Source: Rikenellaceae bacterium
GTDB taxonomy: Bacteria; Bacteroidota; Bacteroidia; Bacteroidales; Rikenellaceae
DNA length: 64,000 bases
Direction of reading: 5' to 3'
Assembly (NCBI GenBank): GCA_015059905.1
Contig: SUZN01000002.1
Location: 417,152 to 481,151 of the forward strand
Of the stretch, positions 9,391 through 18,723 are shown piece by piece. Position 1 is the stretch's first letter. The number at the start of each line of letters is the position of its first letter. A model generated the notes under the pieces. That model did not search any database. It had not been told where the DNA came from and saw nothing but the letters and a program-made list of their open reading frames with translations. A program made the translations under genes and the position numbers.

Positions 9391-9575
9391 TTTAATCTTT
9401 GTGTTTTAATTTTAATTTCTCTTTTCTTCAACCTGCGAAGTAGTACCTTCCTAAAGATAATCTCCGAGGTTTTCCGCGACGGAGCAATCCGCAAGTAATA
9501 CCGAATATATATACGAGCAGTCTTTCGGATTTTTGAACTCTCGTCGTGCTTGCCGAAATTTCGGTCGTGTAATGC
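9391..9575 (-). promoter_or_regulatory. Possible rpsB leader
   Basis: This 185-base gap inside an otherwise tight ribosomal protein cluster contains the perfect palindrome CCGAAATTTCGG (9554-9565) and several GC-rich short inverted repeats. Ribosomal protein operons often use such leaders for feedback control. I see no clear match to a named leader and mark it as a candidate only. Confidence 0.3.
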
Positions 9576-9962
9576 TTAACGCTTACTGAACTGGAACTTA
9601 CGACGTGCACCAGGCTGACCAGGCTTCTTACGCTCAACCTCGCGAGAATCACGTGTGAGGAAACCATTCTTCTTCAAGATAGAACGGTGCTCTGCGTCGA
9701 TCTGACACAATGCACGTGCAATACCCATACGAGCAGCCTCTGCCTGACCCTTGATACCGCCACCTACCAAGTTGATAGTAACGTCATAGCTCTCCAAAGT
9801 GTTAGTAACCAACATTGGCTGCTTAACCTCGTACTGGAGAATGTTCAAAGGGAAATAGACATCGAGTGCCTTGTGGTTGATTGTAATCTGACCATTACCT
9901 GGCTTCACGAATACGCGAGCCACAGCTGCCTTACGGCGACCTACGGTGTTTACAACTTCCAT
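9576..9962 (-). CDS. rpsI: 30S ribosomal protein S9
   Basis: S9 (128 residues) begins MEVVNTVGRRKAAVARVFV, the family signature. It has the GGGIKGQAEAARMGIARAL motif at about 72-90 and ends in the basic tail PGARRKFQFSKR, which reaches the P-site tRNA in the ribosome. It starts five bases after rplM, the universal rplM-rpsI pairing, and is transcribed from the promoter at 10477-10506. Confidence 0.98.
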   Translation of the reverse strand: MEVVNTVGRRKAAVARVFVKPGNGQITINHKALDVYFPLNILQYEVKQPMLVTNTLESYDVTINLVGGGIKGQAEAARMGIARALCQIDAEHRSILKKNGFLTRDSREVERKKPGQPGARRKFQFSKR

Positions 9963-9967
9963 ACTCT

Positions 9968-10423
9968 TTACTTAATCTCGTTTAACTTAATTTCCTTTGG
10001 TGTCTGTGCTGTGTGAGGATGCTCTGCACCAGCATACACCTTCAAATTCTTCAGGATAGCCTCACCAAGACGAGTCTTTGGCAACATACCCTTTACAGCG
10101 TGCTCGATAACAAACTCAGGCTTCTTTGCCAAGTAGTCTGCTGGAGTAGCAAAACGCTGACCACCAGGATAACCTGTGTGGCGAACATAGACCTTGTCGG
10201 TCATCTTTGCGCCTGTGAGCTTCACCTTGTCAGCATTGATAACGATAACATAGTCACCGCAATCAACGTGTGGAGTGTAGCCAGGCTTGTTCTTACCACG
10301 CAAAATCTTTGCGACCTGCGAAGCAAGACGTCCCAATACCTCGTTGGTAGCGTCGATAACGTACCACTCCTTCTGAACGGTAGCGGCGTTCAACGAGATA
10401 GTTTTGTAACTTCTTGAATCCAT
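9968..10423 (-). CDS. rplM: 50S ribosomal protein L13
   Basis: L13 (151 residues) is an early assembly protein of the large subunit. It carries the signatures [25 protein letters not shown] (about 21-45), [13 protein letters not shown] and the [12 protein letters not shown]-terminal motif. It is the first gene of the ribosomal cluster, with a good promoter about 55 bases upstream. Confidence 0.98.
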   Translation of the reverse strand: MDSRSYKTISLNAATVQKEWYVIDATNEVLGRLASQVAKILRGKNKPGYTPHVDCGDYVIVINADKVKLTGAKMTDKVYVRHTGYPGGQRFATPADYLAKKPEFVIEHAVKGMLPKTRLGEAILKNLKVYAGAEHPHTAQTPKEIKLNEIK

Positions 10424-10476
10424 CTTTTACGTTTTAATACTTGTTTTGTAATCCTAATTCCCATAATTTGGGTGCG

Positions 10477-10506
10477 CAAAGATAGTAAATATTTTTCATA
10501 AATCAA
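10477..10506 (-). promoter_or_regulatory. Promoter of rplM-rpsI
   Basis: On the minus strand TTG (10504-10506) and TATCTTTG (10477-10484) are separated by 19 bases, matching the Bacteroidetes consensus, about 55 bases upstream of the rplM start. Confidence 0.75.
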
Positions 10507-10546
10507 CCATTCCCCGAAAATTATTTCTAACTTTCTGAAATAAAGA

Positions 10547-10585
10547 ATAAAAAATGAGGTTGCCAACCATAAGCCGACAACCCCA
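10547..10585 (-). terminator. Terminator of the methylmalonyl-CoA decarboxylase operon
   Basis: Read on the minus strand, GGGGTTG and CAACCTC arms form a stem followed by ATTTTTTATT, placed 35 bases after the mmdB stop and before the rplM promoter. Confidence 0.7.
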
Positions 10586-10619
10586 AAGTGAGTTCTTATA
10601 TATAATATATAAGGTATTA

Positions 10620-11969
10620 CTATCCCAGGAACGCGAGCAGGATACCTGCTGCAACGGCTGAACCGATAACGCCTGATACGTTAGGACCCATAGCGTGCAT
10701 CAAAAGGAAGTTAGATGGATTCTCTGCCTGACCAACCTTCTGTGATACACGAGCTGCCATAGGCACAGCTGATACACCAGCAGAACCGATAAGTGGGTTG
10801 ATCTTCTCCTTTGAGAATACATTCATCAACTTCGCCAACAGCACACCAGAACCTGTACCCATACAAAAAGCAGTTACACCCAGCACCATGATACCGATAG
10901 TCTGCCAGTTGAGGAAGTTCTCAGCAGTAGCTGTTGCACCAACAGAGATACCGAGGAAGATAGTCACGATGTTCATCAACTCGTTCTGAACAGTCTTGCT
11001 CAAACGCTCAACAACACCACACTCCTTCATCAAGTTACCAAGCATCAAGCAGCCGATAAGTGGAGCTGCCGATGGGAGCAACAACGAGATAATCATTGTC
11101 ATTGCGATAGGGAAGATAATCTTCTCTGTCTTTGACACTGTACGCAACTGCTTCATCACAATCTTACGCTCTGCCTTTGTTGTGAGAGCCTTCATAATAG
11201 GTGGCTGGATCACAGGAACCAACGCCATATATGAGTAGGCAGCCACAGCAATAGGACCCAGCAACTGTGGGGCAAGCTTCGATGTGAGGTAGATAGCTGT
11301 TGGACCGTCAGCACCACCGATGATACCGATTGAACCAGACTCGGCTGGAGTAAAGCCCATAGCGGTAGCACCCAAGAATGTAGCGAAGATACCGAACTGC
11401 GCAGCAGCACCCAAAAGCAAGCTCTTTGGGTTGGCAATCAGTGGACCGAAATCAGTCATCGCACCTACACCTACGAAGATCAAGCAAGGATAGATACCGA
11501 GCTTAACACCCAAGTAGAGGAAGTCGATAAGACCACCGATACGGTCGAAACCAACGCCATCAGCATTTGTCCAGTGTACATGACCATCAGCGAACAACTC
11601 TGCGTGATACATACCCGCACCTGGCAAGTTTGTCAAAAGCATACCGAAGGCGATAGGCAGAAGCAACAGAGGCTCAAACTGCTTAACGATAGCCAAATAG
11701 AGCAACAAGCAAGAGATAATCAACATAACAAGCACACGCCAGTCGCTGATAATACCGCTGATACCTGACTGATTAACGAAATCCATAAGTGACTCACCCA
11801 AGTCGATATCCTCGGGAGTCACATCCTGCGCCACAGCTGCGGCAGCAGCACCTGCCTCGACTGCAGCAGTAGCCACCTCGGCTACCTCTGGCTGCGCCCA
11901 AGCCTGCACCGACAAACCCACAACACCAACGGCGAGGATCATCAATGTATATTTCAATATTCTCTTCAT
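10620..11969 (-). CDS. mmdB: Na+-translocating methylmalonyl-CoA decarboxylase beta subunit
   Basis: This is the membrane subunit of the biotin-dependent sodium pump (OadB/MmdB/GcdB family). It releases CO2 from carboxybiotin and exports Na+. It has 449 residues. A signal-like hydrophobic N-terminus and Ala-rich segment (about 1-65) precede a core with many membrane helices. Family motifs seen: [22 protein letters not shown] (about 210-230), with the Asp in GGADGP needed for Na+ transport, and [18 protein letters not shown] near the end. It is the last gene in mce-mmdA-mmdD-mmdC-mmdB. The extended N-terminal region is an addition typical of Bacteroidetes homologues. Confidence 0.93.
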   Translation of the reverse strand: MKRILKYTLMILAVGVVGLSVQAWAQPEVAEVATAAVEAGAAAAAVAQDVTPEDIDLGESLMDFVNQSGISGIISDWRVLVMLIISCLLLYLAIVKQFEPLLLLPIAFGMLLTNLPGAGMYHAELFADGHVHWTNADGVGFDRIGGLIDFLYLGVKLGIYPCLIFVGVGAMTDFGPLIANPKSLLLGAAAQFGIFATFLGATAMGFTPAESGSIGIIGGADGPTAIYLTSKLAPQLLGPIAVAAYSYMALVPVIQPPIMKALTTKAERKIVMKQLRTVSKTEKIIFPIAMTMIISLLLPSAAPLIGCLMLGNLMKECGVVERLSKTVQNELMNIVTIFLGISVGATATAENFLNWQTIGIMVLGVTAFCMGTGSGVLLAKLMNVFSKEKINPLIGSAGVSAVPMAARVSQKVGQAENPSNFLLMHAMGPNVSGVIGSAVAAGILLAFLG

Positions 11970-11987
11970 TGGTCAATAAGTTTTAGT

Positions 11988-12419
11988 TTATGCCAAATCG
12001 AGAATTGCGTCGCCCTGCTGAACAGCCTGACCTGCTGAAGCGTGGATAGCCTTAACGGTACCATCAGCTGGAGCCAAAATCTCGTTCTCCATCTTCATCG
12101 CCTCGATGATAGCCAACTGCTGACCAGCCTTCACTGCATCACCAACCTTAACATTGATTGAAACAACGCTACCTGGCAGTGGAGCAGTTACAGAGTTAGC
12201 ACCAGCAGCAGCCTTCTTTGGAGCTGGAGCAGCCGCAGCAACAGGAGCCGCAGCAGCCACTGGCTTTGGAGCAGCGACAGGAGATACAACGCTCTCTGAA
12301 CGCTCTACCTCTACGGTGTACTTCTTACCGTTAAGCTCCACCTCGGCTACGTTATGCTCGATCTCTGCCACCATAGCCTCATAATGTTTTCCGTTGATAT
12401 TGAAATTAAGTTTCTGCAT
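11988..12419 (-). CDS. mmdC: Biotin carboxyl carrier subunit of methylmalonyl-CoA decarboxylase
   Basis: The 143-residue protein ends in a biotinyl domain (about 70-143) with the biotinylation motif EAMKMEN; the Lys carries biotin. A flexible Ala/Pro-rich linker (about 45-70) follows an N-terminal domain of unknown role. It moves the CO2 group from the carboxyltransferase MmdA to the membrane subunit MmdB. I start it at the ATG at 12419 (MQKLNFNING); a longer frame to 12458 runs into the mmdD end and is unlikely. It lies 11 bases after mmdD. Confidence 0.93.
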   Translation of the reverse strand: MQKLNFNINGKHYEAMVAEIEHNVAEVELNGKKYTVEVERSESVVSPVAAPKPVAAAAPVAAAAPAPKKAAAGANSVTAPLPGSVVSINVKVGDAVKAGQQLAIIEAMKMENEILAPADGTVKAIHASAGQAVQQGDAILDLA

Positions 12420-12430
12420 TTTCTTTTCAA

Positions 12431-12748
12431 TTAGAATGTTATACTTTTCTGATTCCAAGGTGAATAAGCCGCATCCTCGTGACGGATAGTCAAGACGTCA
12501 CTCTCCTCGTCGTGCATATTATAGAATGTATGCAACGCATAGGCGATGGCAACCATATCCTCCTCACCTACCTCGGCAGCAGGCGCTGTAGCAGCAGCCG
12601 CTGCGGGCTGTGCCTTGGGCTTCTGGGCAAAGAACAAGCCGAAAGACTTAACGATAAAGATGAGCAGTACCAAAACCGCAAACACCATACCGAAGCCCAC
12701 GCCTGTAATCAACCAAGTGTTACCCCAATTTATTGCTAACATTGTCAT
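12431..12748 (-). CDS. mmdD: Decarboxylase delta/gamma subunit (OadG family)
   Basis: This 105-residue protein has one N-terminal membrane helix (about 10-38, TWLITGVGFGMVFAVLVLLIF), a Pro/Ala-rich linker and a short acidic tail. It is the OadG-type anchor that stabilises the sodium-pump decarboxylase complex. The position between the carboxyltransferase and the biotin carrier is the same as in the mmdADCB operons of Veillonella and Propionigenium. The C-terminal segment is longer than minimal OadG proteins and ends SPWNQKSITF. A second ATG six bases in is an equally plausible start. Confidence 0.85.
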   Translation of the reverse strand: MTMLAINWGNTWLITGVGFGMVFAVLVLLIFIVKSFGLFFAQKPKAQPAAAAATAPAAEVGEEDMVAIAYALHTFYNMHDEESDVLTIRHEDAAYSPWNQKSITF

Positions 12749-12766
12749 AAGCCTGAAAACGTTTTA

Positions 12767-14332
12767 TTACAATGGAATGTTATTGTGCTTCTTCGCAGGG
12801 TTAGTCACACGCTTTGTAGTGAGTGACTCAAGAGCGCGAATTACACGGAAACGAGTGTTACGAGGCTCGATAACATCGTCGATGTAACCGTAGCGAGCTG
12901 CATTGTAAGGGTTAGAGAACTTATCCTTGTACTCCTGCTCCTTCTCTGCAACGAACTTAGCCTTCTCCTCTGGATCGGTGAACGCAGCCAAAGCCTTAGC
13001 GTGAAGAACCTCAACAGCACCACTTGCACCCATAACTGCGATCTCGGCAGTTGGCCAAGCGTAGTTGATATCACCACGAATATGCTTTGATGACATCACG
13101 ATGTAAGCACCACCGTAAGCCTTACGCAATGTTACTGTAACCTTTGGCACAGTAGCCTCGCAGTAAGCAAACAGAAGCTTCGCACCGTGAGTGATAACGC
13201 CACCGTACTCCTGACCTGTACCAGGCAAGAAACCAGGAACGTCAACCAATGTTACGATAGGAATATTGAAAGCGTCGCAGAAACGTACGAAACGAGCTGC
13301 CTTGCGGCTTGCATTGATATCGAGCACACCTGCCATAAAGTTAGGCTGGTTGGCGATGATACCCACGCTCTGACCATTGAAGCGAGCGAAGCAAGTGATG
13401 ATGTTACGAGCGTAAGCTGGCTGGCTCTCCAAGTACTCGCCGTTATCAACGATACCACGAATAACCTCGTACATATCGTATGGCTTGTTAGGATTGTCAG
13501 GGATAATCTCGTTCAAGACATCCTCCTTACGTGCGATATCGTCGGTACATACCACGCGTGGAGCATCCTCCATATTGTTCTGTGGCATATATGAGAGAAG
13601 GTCACGGATAAGAGCGATACCCTCCTCCTCGGTATCAACAGCAAACTGTGCAACACCAGACTTTGTTGTGTGCATATCAGCGCCACCCAACTGCTCCTGT
13701 GTTACGTCCTCGCCTGTAACGGTCTTAACAACCTTTGGACCTGTGAGGAACATATTTGATGTCTGACGACGCATAATGATGAAGTCAGTCAATGCTGGAG
13801 AATATACAGCACCACCCGCACAAGGACCGAAGATAGCTGAAATCTGTGGGATAACACCTGATGCCATCACGTTGCGCTGGAAGATGTTGGCGTAACCTGC
13901 CAAAGCGTTTACACCCTCTTGAATACGAGCACCACCCGAGTCATTCAAACCGATGCAAGGAGCACCGTTACGCATAGCCATATCCATTACCTTGCAAATC
14001 TTGTCTGCAAGTGAGATAGACAATGAACCTGCTGTTACAGTAAAGTCCTGTGCAAATACATACACCAAGCGACCGCCGATGGTACCATAACCTGTTACCA
14101 CGCCATCACCGAATGTGTGCTTCTTCTCCATACCGAAGTCATAGCAACGGTGCGTAACGAACATATCAAACTCCTCGAAACTACCCTCGTCAAGAAGCAT
14201 CTGGATACGCTCACGTGCTGTGTACTTACCCTTCTCGTGTTGTTTCTGAATAGCCTTCTCACCGCCGCCCAAACGAGCAATCTCGCGGTTCTCAATCAAT
14301 TTGGCTACCTGCTGTTTCTGAATTTCGCTCAT
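12767..14332 (-). CDS. mmdA: Methylmalonyl-CoA decarboxylase alpha / carboxyltransferase subunit
   Basis: The 521-residue protein belongs to the biotin-dependent acyl-CoA carboxyltransferases. It transfers the carboxyl group of (S)-methylmalonyl-CoA to biotin on MmdC. Motifs: [20 protein letters not shown] near the start, [12 protein letters not shown] (about 129-140) and [16 protein letters not shown] (about 168-183) forming one oxyanion hole, then [22 protein letters not shown] and [15 protein letters not shown] in the C-terminal half. With mmdD, mmdC and mmdB next to it, decarboxylation with Na+ export is more likely than propionyl-CoA carboxylation, though the reaction can run in both directions. 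Confidence 0.94.
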   Translation of the reverse strand: MSEIQKQQVAKLIENREIARLGGGEKAIQKQHEKGKYTARERIQMLLDEGSFEEFDMFVTHRCYDFGMEKKHTFGDGVVTGYGTIGGRLVYVFAQDFTVTAGSLSISLADKICKVMDMAMRNGAPCIGLNDSGGARIQEGVNALAGYANIFQRNVMASGVIPQISAIFGPCAGGAVYSPALTDFIIMRRQTSNMFLTGPKVVKTVTGEDVTQEQLGGADMHTTKSGVAQFAVDTEEEGIALIRDLLSYMPQNNMEDAPRVVCTDDIARKEDVLNEIIPDNPNKPYDMYEVIRGIVDNGEYLESQPAYARNIITCFARFNGQSVGIIANQPNFMAGVLDINASRKAARFVRFCDAFNIPIVTLVDVPGFLPGTGQEYGGVITHGAKLLFAYCEATVPKVTVTLRKAYGGAYIVMSSKHIRGDINYAWPTAEIAVMGASGAVEVLHAKALAAFTDPEEKAKFVAEKEQEYKDKFSNPYNAARYGYIDDVIEPRNTRFRVIRALESLTTKRVTNPAKKHNNIPL

Positions 14333-14350
14333 AAGATCTATTTTAGTTGA

Positions 14351-14761
14351 TTATTTATTCTTGTCCTCACAAAGCTCGGTCAAAATACCCTGAGTTGATT
14401 TTGGGTGAAGGAATGCGATAGTCAAACCCTCTGCGCCCTTACGTGGAGTCTTGTCAATCAGACGTACGCCCTGAGCCTCGGCGTCAGCCAACTGCTCCTC
14501 GATGTTCTCGCAAGCGAGTGCCATGTGGTGAATACCTACGCCACGATTCTCAATATACTTTGCGATTGTAGAGTCCTCTGATGTTGGCTCCAAAAGCTCA
14601 ATCTTGGTCTGACCAATCTTGAAAAATGCTGTCTTAACCTTCTGGTCAGCTACCTCCTCGATAGCGTAACACTTAAGACCCAATACATTCTCCCAATAAG
14701 GGATTGCCTCCTCAAGGCTCTTCACTGCAATACCGAGATGCTCGATGTGTGAAACTTTCAT
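14351..14761 (-). CDS. mce: Methylmalonyl-CoA epimerase
   Basis: A 136-residue vicinal-oxygen-chelate fold protein that interconverts (R)- and (S)-methylmalonyl-CoA. It starts [23 protein letters not shown], with the first metal His in IEHLGIAV. Other metal-ligand motifs are [20 protein letters not shown] and the late [16 protein letters not shown] (Glu). It links the B12-dependent mutase to the decarboxylase encoded just downstream (18-base gap), completing the succinate-to-propionate route. It is the first gene of the operon; a -7 element lies about 70 bases upstream. Confidence 0.95.
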   Translation of the reverse strand: MKVSHIEHLGIAVKSLEEAIPYWENVLGLKCYAIEEVADQKVKTAFFKIGQTKIELLEPTSEDSTIAKYIENRGVGIHHMALACENIEEQLADAEAQGVRLIDKTPRKGAEGLTIAFLHPKSTQGILTELCEDKNK

Positions 14762-14832
14762 AATTTTTAAGTTTAAAAGTTATTTATTCTTGTGTGTAAA
14801 ATTGTTCTTCAACGTAGTTGCACAAAACTTTA

Positions 14833-14840
14833 CAAAGATA
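14833..14840 (-). promoter_or_regulatory. Candidate -7 element of the mce-mmd operon
   Basis: TATCTTTG on the minus strand, about 70 bases before the mce start, fits the TAnnTTTG consensus. A convincing -33 element is not visible. Confidence 0.5.
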
Positions 14841-15002
14841 CGCGGAATTTCTCAAATACGAAAATATTTAAGCACGATTATTCACTTTTTTCGCACTTAT
14901 TTCACACTCTTTCCACTCGCAAAAGAAATAGTTCCACAATGTGTTTGTTTTTTGCCTGAAATTTGTTAATTTCGCTCCATTAAACTAACCGTTAAACTGC
15001 CA

Positions 15003-15470
15003 ATGAAGCAACTTTTCGTCATAATATTCGCTACACTTGTGTTACCACTCACTACCCAGGCGCAAAACGTAATCGTCGGCGATAAGACGCCCGATATGCA
15101 CGTTCGCAAGTGGCTTATGGATACCGAGCCGAGTGAAGCCGAGTATTCGTGTCTGCTCTTTTTTCACTCTCGCAGTCACCTTTGTCAGCAGGCGCTCACA
15201 TCACTCAAACGACACATTAGCAATTATGGCGACAGGCTTAACCTCACAATCATTACCAAAGAGGCATACGAACAGGCGGGTGTGGCACTGACCGAGCACC
15301 TAAAGGAGCGCATCGGCGTTGCGTTTGACGACAATGGAAAGACATTTCGCTACTTCGGCGTAAAGTTCATTCCCTTCTGCGTAATCACCCACAAAAAGCG
15401 TGTTGTATGGTGCGGAAACGGAGCTTTGCTCAATGACGAGACAATGAGTAAAATAATAACAACCAAATAG
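15003..15470 (+). CDS. Secreted thioredoxin-like protein without a CXXC site
   Basis: The 155-residue protein has a clear signal peptide (LFVIIFATLVLPLTTQAQ) and the fold pattern of a TlpA/redoxin: VGDKTPDMHVRKWL, a strand CLLFFHS, helix and KFIPFCVITHKKRVVW near the end. The position of the active-site CXXC is RSHLCQQ, with one Cys only, so a classical disulfide reductase activity is doubtful. It probably acts in the periplasm. It ends two bases before meaB, an odd neighbour for a periplasmic protein; co-transcription is likely, functional connection unclear. Confidence 0.6.
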   Translation: MKQLFVIIFATLVLPLTTQAQNVIVGDKTPDMHVRKWLMDTEPSEAEYSCLLFFHSRSHLCQQALTSLKRHISNYGDRLNLTIITKEAYEQAGVALTEHLKERIGVAFDDNGKTFRYFGVKFIPFCVITHKKRVVWCGNGALLNDETMSKIITTK

Positions 15471-15472
15471 AT

Positions 15473-16588
15473 ATGACATATACAAAAATCGAACACTACG
15501 AAAAGGAGTACCTCGACACCCACCACGACAGCGCACTCAACGTCACCGAGGGAGTGGAGGACCAGCCGATAGTAAACCCATATTTCAAACGCAAGAAACG
15601 CCGCACACTCACTACAGACCAATATGTAGAGGGTATTCTGAAGGGCGACATCACCATTCTCTCGCAGGCAATCACGCTGATTGAGAGCAACAAGCCCGAC
15701 CACTATGCACAGGCACAGGAGATTATCGAGCGCTGCTTGCCGCACGCAGGTCGCTCGGTGCGTATCGGTATCACGGGCGTTCCAGGAGCAGGAAAATCGA
15801 CCTTCATCGAGGCTATCGGCGGAATGGTTGCATCGCTGCGCCACAAGTTGGCGGTGCTTGCCATCGACCCAAGCTCGGAGCGTAGTGGCGGCTCTATCCT
15901 GGGCGACAAGACCCGTATGGAGAGCATATCTTCAAACCCCGACATCTTTATCCGTCCTTCGCCATCGGCGGGTTCACTCGGAGGTGTCGCACGCAAGACA
16001 CGCGAGACGATTGTGCTGTGCGAGGCAGCAGGCTTTGATGTCATCTTCATCGAGACGGTGGGCGTAGGTCAGTCAGAGACTGCCGTTCACTCGATGGTGG
16101 ATATGTTTATGATGCTGCAAATTTCGGGCGCGGGTGACGAGTTGCAGGGTATCAAGCGAGGCATTATGGAGATGGCAGATATGATGGTCATCACAAAGGC
16201 CGACGGCGAGAACATTCACAAGGCGGAGCTTGCAAAGACGCAGTATCAGGGGGCACTCCACCTCTTCCCCACCCCAGAGTCAGGCTGGCGACCAAAGGTT
16301 TACACCTGCTCGTCGGTTGCACAGACAGGCTTGGAGGAGGTTTGGAATGGCGTAGAGGAGTACCTCGACCACATTATGGCAAACGGCTATTATCAGTCAA
16401 ACCGCAATCGTCAGAACAAATACTGGATGTATGAGAGTATCAACGAGGCACTGAAGAGCAACTTCTACCAAAACCCCGAAATCGAAGCCCGTGTGGCAGA
16501 TGTCGAGGCAAGAGTATTGGAGGCAAAGTTGAGTTCTTTCATCGCAGCCAAGGAGCTTTTGGACATCTATTTCAAGCGAAACGAATAG
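15473..16588 (+). CDS. meaB: Methylmalonyl-CoA mutase-associated GTPase MeaB (ArgK family)
   Basis: MeaB is a G3E P-loop GTPase that protects methylmalonyl-CoA mutase and gates its adenosylcobalamin cofactor. In the 371 residues I see the P-loop GITGVPGAGKSTFIEAIG (about 98-115), AIDPSSERSGGSILGDKTRM, the switch/G3 region FIETVGVGQSE and the base-recognition segment MMVITKADGEN. The length is normal, with a helical C-terminal dimerisation arm. It is divergent from the mce-mmd operon across a 240-base region, so mutase protection, epimerase and decarboxylase are grouped. The mutase subunits themselves are not in the window. Confidence 0.95.
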   Translation: MTYTKIEHYEKEYLDTHHDSALNVTEGVEDQPIVNPYFKRKKRRTLTTDQYVEGILKGDITILSQAITLIESNKPDHYAQAQEIIERCLPHAGRSVRIGITGVPGAGKSTFIEAIGGMVASLRHKLAVLAIDPSSERSGGSILGDKTRMESISSNPDIFIRPSPSAGSLGGVARKTRETIVLCEAAGFDVIFIETVGVGQSETAVHSMVDMFMMLQISGAGDELQGIKRGIMEMADMMVITKADGENIHKAELAKTQYQGALHLFPTPESGWRPKVYTCSSVAQTGLEEVWNGVEEYLDHIMANGYYQSNRNRQNKYWMYESINEALKSNFYQNPEIEARVADVEARVLEAKLSSFIAAKELLDIYFKRNE

Positions 16589-16615
16589 TACAAAGCATAA
16601 AATTGCAATAAAATT

Positions 16616-16649
16616 GAGGGCCATATGCAAAATGGTCCTCTTTTTTTTG
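16616..16649 (+). terminator. Rho-independent terminator after meaB
   Basis: GAGGGCCAT / ATGGTCCTC arms with a 7-base loop are followed by eight T residues. Confidence 0.88.
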
Positions 16650-16678
16650 CATTTTTGGGATAAAATTTACTAATTTTG
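16646..16678 (+). promoter_or_regulatory. Promoter of the PLP lyase gene
   Basis: TTTG at 16646-16649 and TAATTTTG at 16671-16678 are spaced 21 bases apart, 32 bases before the ATG. The -33 element lies inside the T tract of the meaB terminator. Confidence 0.55.
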
Positions 16679-16710
16679 AAAATTATTACTAACACCTAAA
16701 CACTTTTATT

Positions 16711-18159
16711 ATGAGCAAAGTAAAATTTTACAAGGGCGGTGACCTGCCTCTTGAACTACATAAAGTTCGCGTTGTCCAGAAGTTGCACCTTGTACCTATC
16801 GAACGTCGCCTCGACGCAATGAAGGAGGCAGGCTTTAACACATTCCGCCTGAGCACAAAGGATGTATTCCTTGATATGCTTACCGACAGCGGCACAAACG
16901 CCATGAGCGACAACCAGCTCGCAGCGATGATGCACGCCGATGATGCCTACGCAGGCTCACAGTCGTTCGAGCGCTTGCAGAAGGCCGTTTTGGATGTATT
17001 GGGCAAGAAGTATCTGTTGCCTGTGCACCAGGGACGTGCTGCCGAGAATGTAATCAGCCGCACATTCATCAAACCAGGCAACGTAATCCCGATGAACTAT
17101 CACTTTACAACTACGCTGGCTCACATCCAGGAGTGTGGCGGTCGCGTAGTGGAGCTTCTGCACGACCACGCGTTGGAGCTTAAGTCCGACCACCCATTCA
17201 AGGGTAATATGGATATCAACAAGTTGGAGCAGACAATTCAGGAGGTGGGTGTTGAAAATATCCCATTCATCCGTATGGAGGCCTCGACAAACCTTATCGG
17301 TGGTCAGCCATTCTCGCTTGCCAACCTGATGGATGTGCGCCGCATTGCCGACAAGTATAACATTATGCTCGTTCTGGATGCCAGCCTTTTGGGCGAAAAC
17401 GCATACCTTATCCAGCAGCGTGAGGATAAGTGGAAGGAGAACTCAATGGGCGAGATTTTGAAGATGATGACAGGGCTTGCCGACCTGGTTTACTTCTCGG
17501 CTCGCAAACTTTCATCTTCACGCGGTGGTGGTATCTGCACCAACCAGAGGGCGCTCTATGAGCAGATGGAGGATAAGATTCCATTGTTCGAGGGCTTCCT
17601 TACCTATGGAGGTATCTCGGTGCGTGAGATTGAGGCAATGACAGTCGGTTTATATGAAACTCTTGACGAGACAATGATTAGCCAGAGCCCTACATTTATC
17701 AAATATCTGGTCGAGGAGCTTGAGAAGCGCGGTGTGCCTATGGTGACACCTCCAGGAGTGCTGGGCGCACATATCAATGCGATGAAGTTCTGCGAGCATA
17801 TTCCACAAGAGGAGTACCCAGCAGGCGCATTGGCTGCAGCTCTATACATCTGCTCTGGTATCAGAGGTATGGAGCGAGGTACAATCTCAAGCGTGCGTGA
17901 CGAAAACGGCAAAGAGATTTTGGCAGATGTTGAGTTGTTGCGCTTGGCTGTGCCACGCCGTGTGTTCACACTCTCGCAGATTAACTACGTGATTGACCGC
18001 GTGGTATGGCTCTACGAGAACCGTCACCTTATCGGTGGTTTGAAGTTCGTATATGAGCCAAAGGTATTGCGTTTCTTTATGGGTGGCTTGGAGCCAACAT
18101 CAAATTGGGCACACCGCCTGCTGGAGAAGTTCCGCGAGGATTTCGGCGACAGCTTGTAA
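16711..18159 (+). CDS. PLP-dependent beta-eliminating lyase (tryptophanase/tyrosine phenol-lyase family, divergent)
   Basis: The 482-residue protein follows the tryptophanase/TPL fold throughout: LLTDSGTNAMSDNQLAAMM (about 56-74), HQGRAAENVI (about 106-115), GGQPFSLANL (about 202-211), the probable PLP Lys266 in SARKLSSSRGGG, and YEPKVLRFF near the end. In known family members the PLP-pocket motif reads DSAR; here it is D223-A-S-L-L, so the conserved Arg is absent. The segment before the GGG loop (SSSR) is also unlike SAKKDAMVP of tryptophanase. I therefore do not assign indole or phenol production. It may have a different amino-acid substrate. It is monocistronic, with its own promoter and terminator. 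Confidence 0.75.
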   Translation: MSKVKFYKGGDLPLELHKVRVVQKLHLVPIERRLDAMKEAGFNTFRLSTKDVFLDMLTDSGTNAMSDNQLAAMMHADDAYAGSQSFERLQKAVLDVLGKKYLLPVHQGRAAENVISRTFIKPGNVIPMNYHFTTTLAHIQECGGRVVELLHDHALELKSDHPFKGNMDINKLEQTIQEVGVENIPFIRMEASTNLIGGQPFSLANLMDVRRIADKYNIMLVLDASLLGENAYLIQQREDKWKENSMGEILKMMTGLADLVYFSARKLSSSRGGGICTNQRALYEQMEDKIPLFEGFLTYGGISVREIEAMTVGLYETLDETMISQSPTFIKYLVEELEKRGVPMVTPPGVLGAHINAMKFCEHIPQEEYPAGALAAALYICSGIRGMERGTISSVRDENGKEILADVELLRLAVPRRVFTLSQINYVIDRVVWLYENRHLIGGLKFVYEPKVLRFFMGGLEPTSNWAHRLLEKFREDFGDSL

Positions 18160-18177
18160 CAGAGAACATACAACAAG

Positions 18178-18205
18178 AAAAGCAGGGTTTCAAGCCCTGC
18201 TTTTT
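18178..18205. terminator. Bidirectional terminator after the PLP lyase
   Basis: GCAGGG / CCCTGC stem with AAAA upstream and TTTTT downstream. It can also end the convergent L,D-transpeptidase gene, whose stop codon overlaps its last base. Confidence 0.88.
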
Positions 18206-18723
18206 CATTTATACATCCAGAGCACAACCCGCTGCTCTCGCTGTAATATTTCATCAACTATTCGCATCGCTCGGCGTGATAACACGGGACATCCCCAGCT
18301 ACCAACCGTAGGGAAAGGGTAAATCGGAAACGAGGTGGTATATCGCCAGCCATGCAGTACCACACACCGCTTGCGCAGAGCAGAGTTTGTTTCGTCTAAT
18401 CCATCCAGCCGATACGCCACACCATAACGCCCCACGTATCGCTCCGCCACCAAAGCGCGCCCAGCGCTACTTAAATGTGAGCCATCCTCGTTGGAGCACT
18501 CTGCATAAGCACTGCGAACATGCGAGCGAGCCGAGCCGCTGCCATGACTTACAGGGAACGAATACAACGCCCTACCCTGCTGAAAGTCCCACACCACAAA
18601 ACGCCTGCGCCCAGAGTGACGCCCAAGGTCCATCAGCAGAGCCACCCGAGTGTTATAACCACGCTCCTGACAGAAGGCATAAAGTTCTGCCGCGCGGGTG
18701 GAAAAATATTTAGAGATACTCAT
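18205..18723 (-). CDS. Murein L,D-transpeptidase catalytic-domain protein (YkuD_2 type)
   Basis: The 172-residue protein carries the signature of L,D-transpeptidases at about residues 123-150: VLHGW (His) followed by SWGCPVLS with the catalytic Cys. The enclosing pattern (FVVWDFQQGRALYSFPVSHGSG and SSAGRALVAERYVGRYGVAYRLDGLDETNS) is that of the murein L,D-transpeptidase family PF13645. Members with a signal peptide cross-link or trim peptidoglycan. This one lacks an evident signal peptide, so secretion is uncertain unless the start is misjudged. It overlaps the sirtuin gene by 14 bases and is translated with it. Confidence 0.85.
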   Translation of the reverse strand: MSISKYFSTRAAELYAFCQERGYNTRVALLMDLGRHSGRRRFVVWDFQQGRALYSFPVSHGSGSARSHVRSAYAECSNEDGSHLSSAGRALVAERYVGRYGVAYRLDGLDETNSALRKRCVVLHGWRYTTSFPIYPFPTVGSWGCPVLSRRAMRIVDEILQREQRVVLWMYK

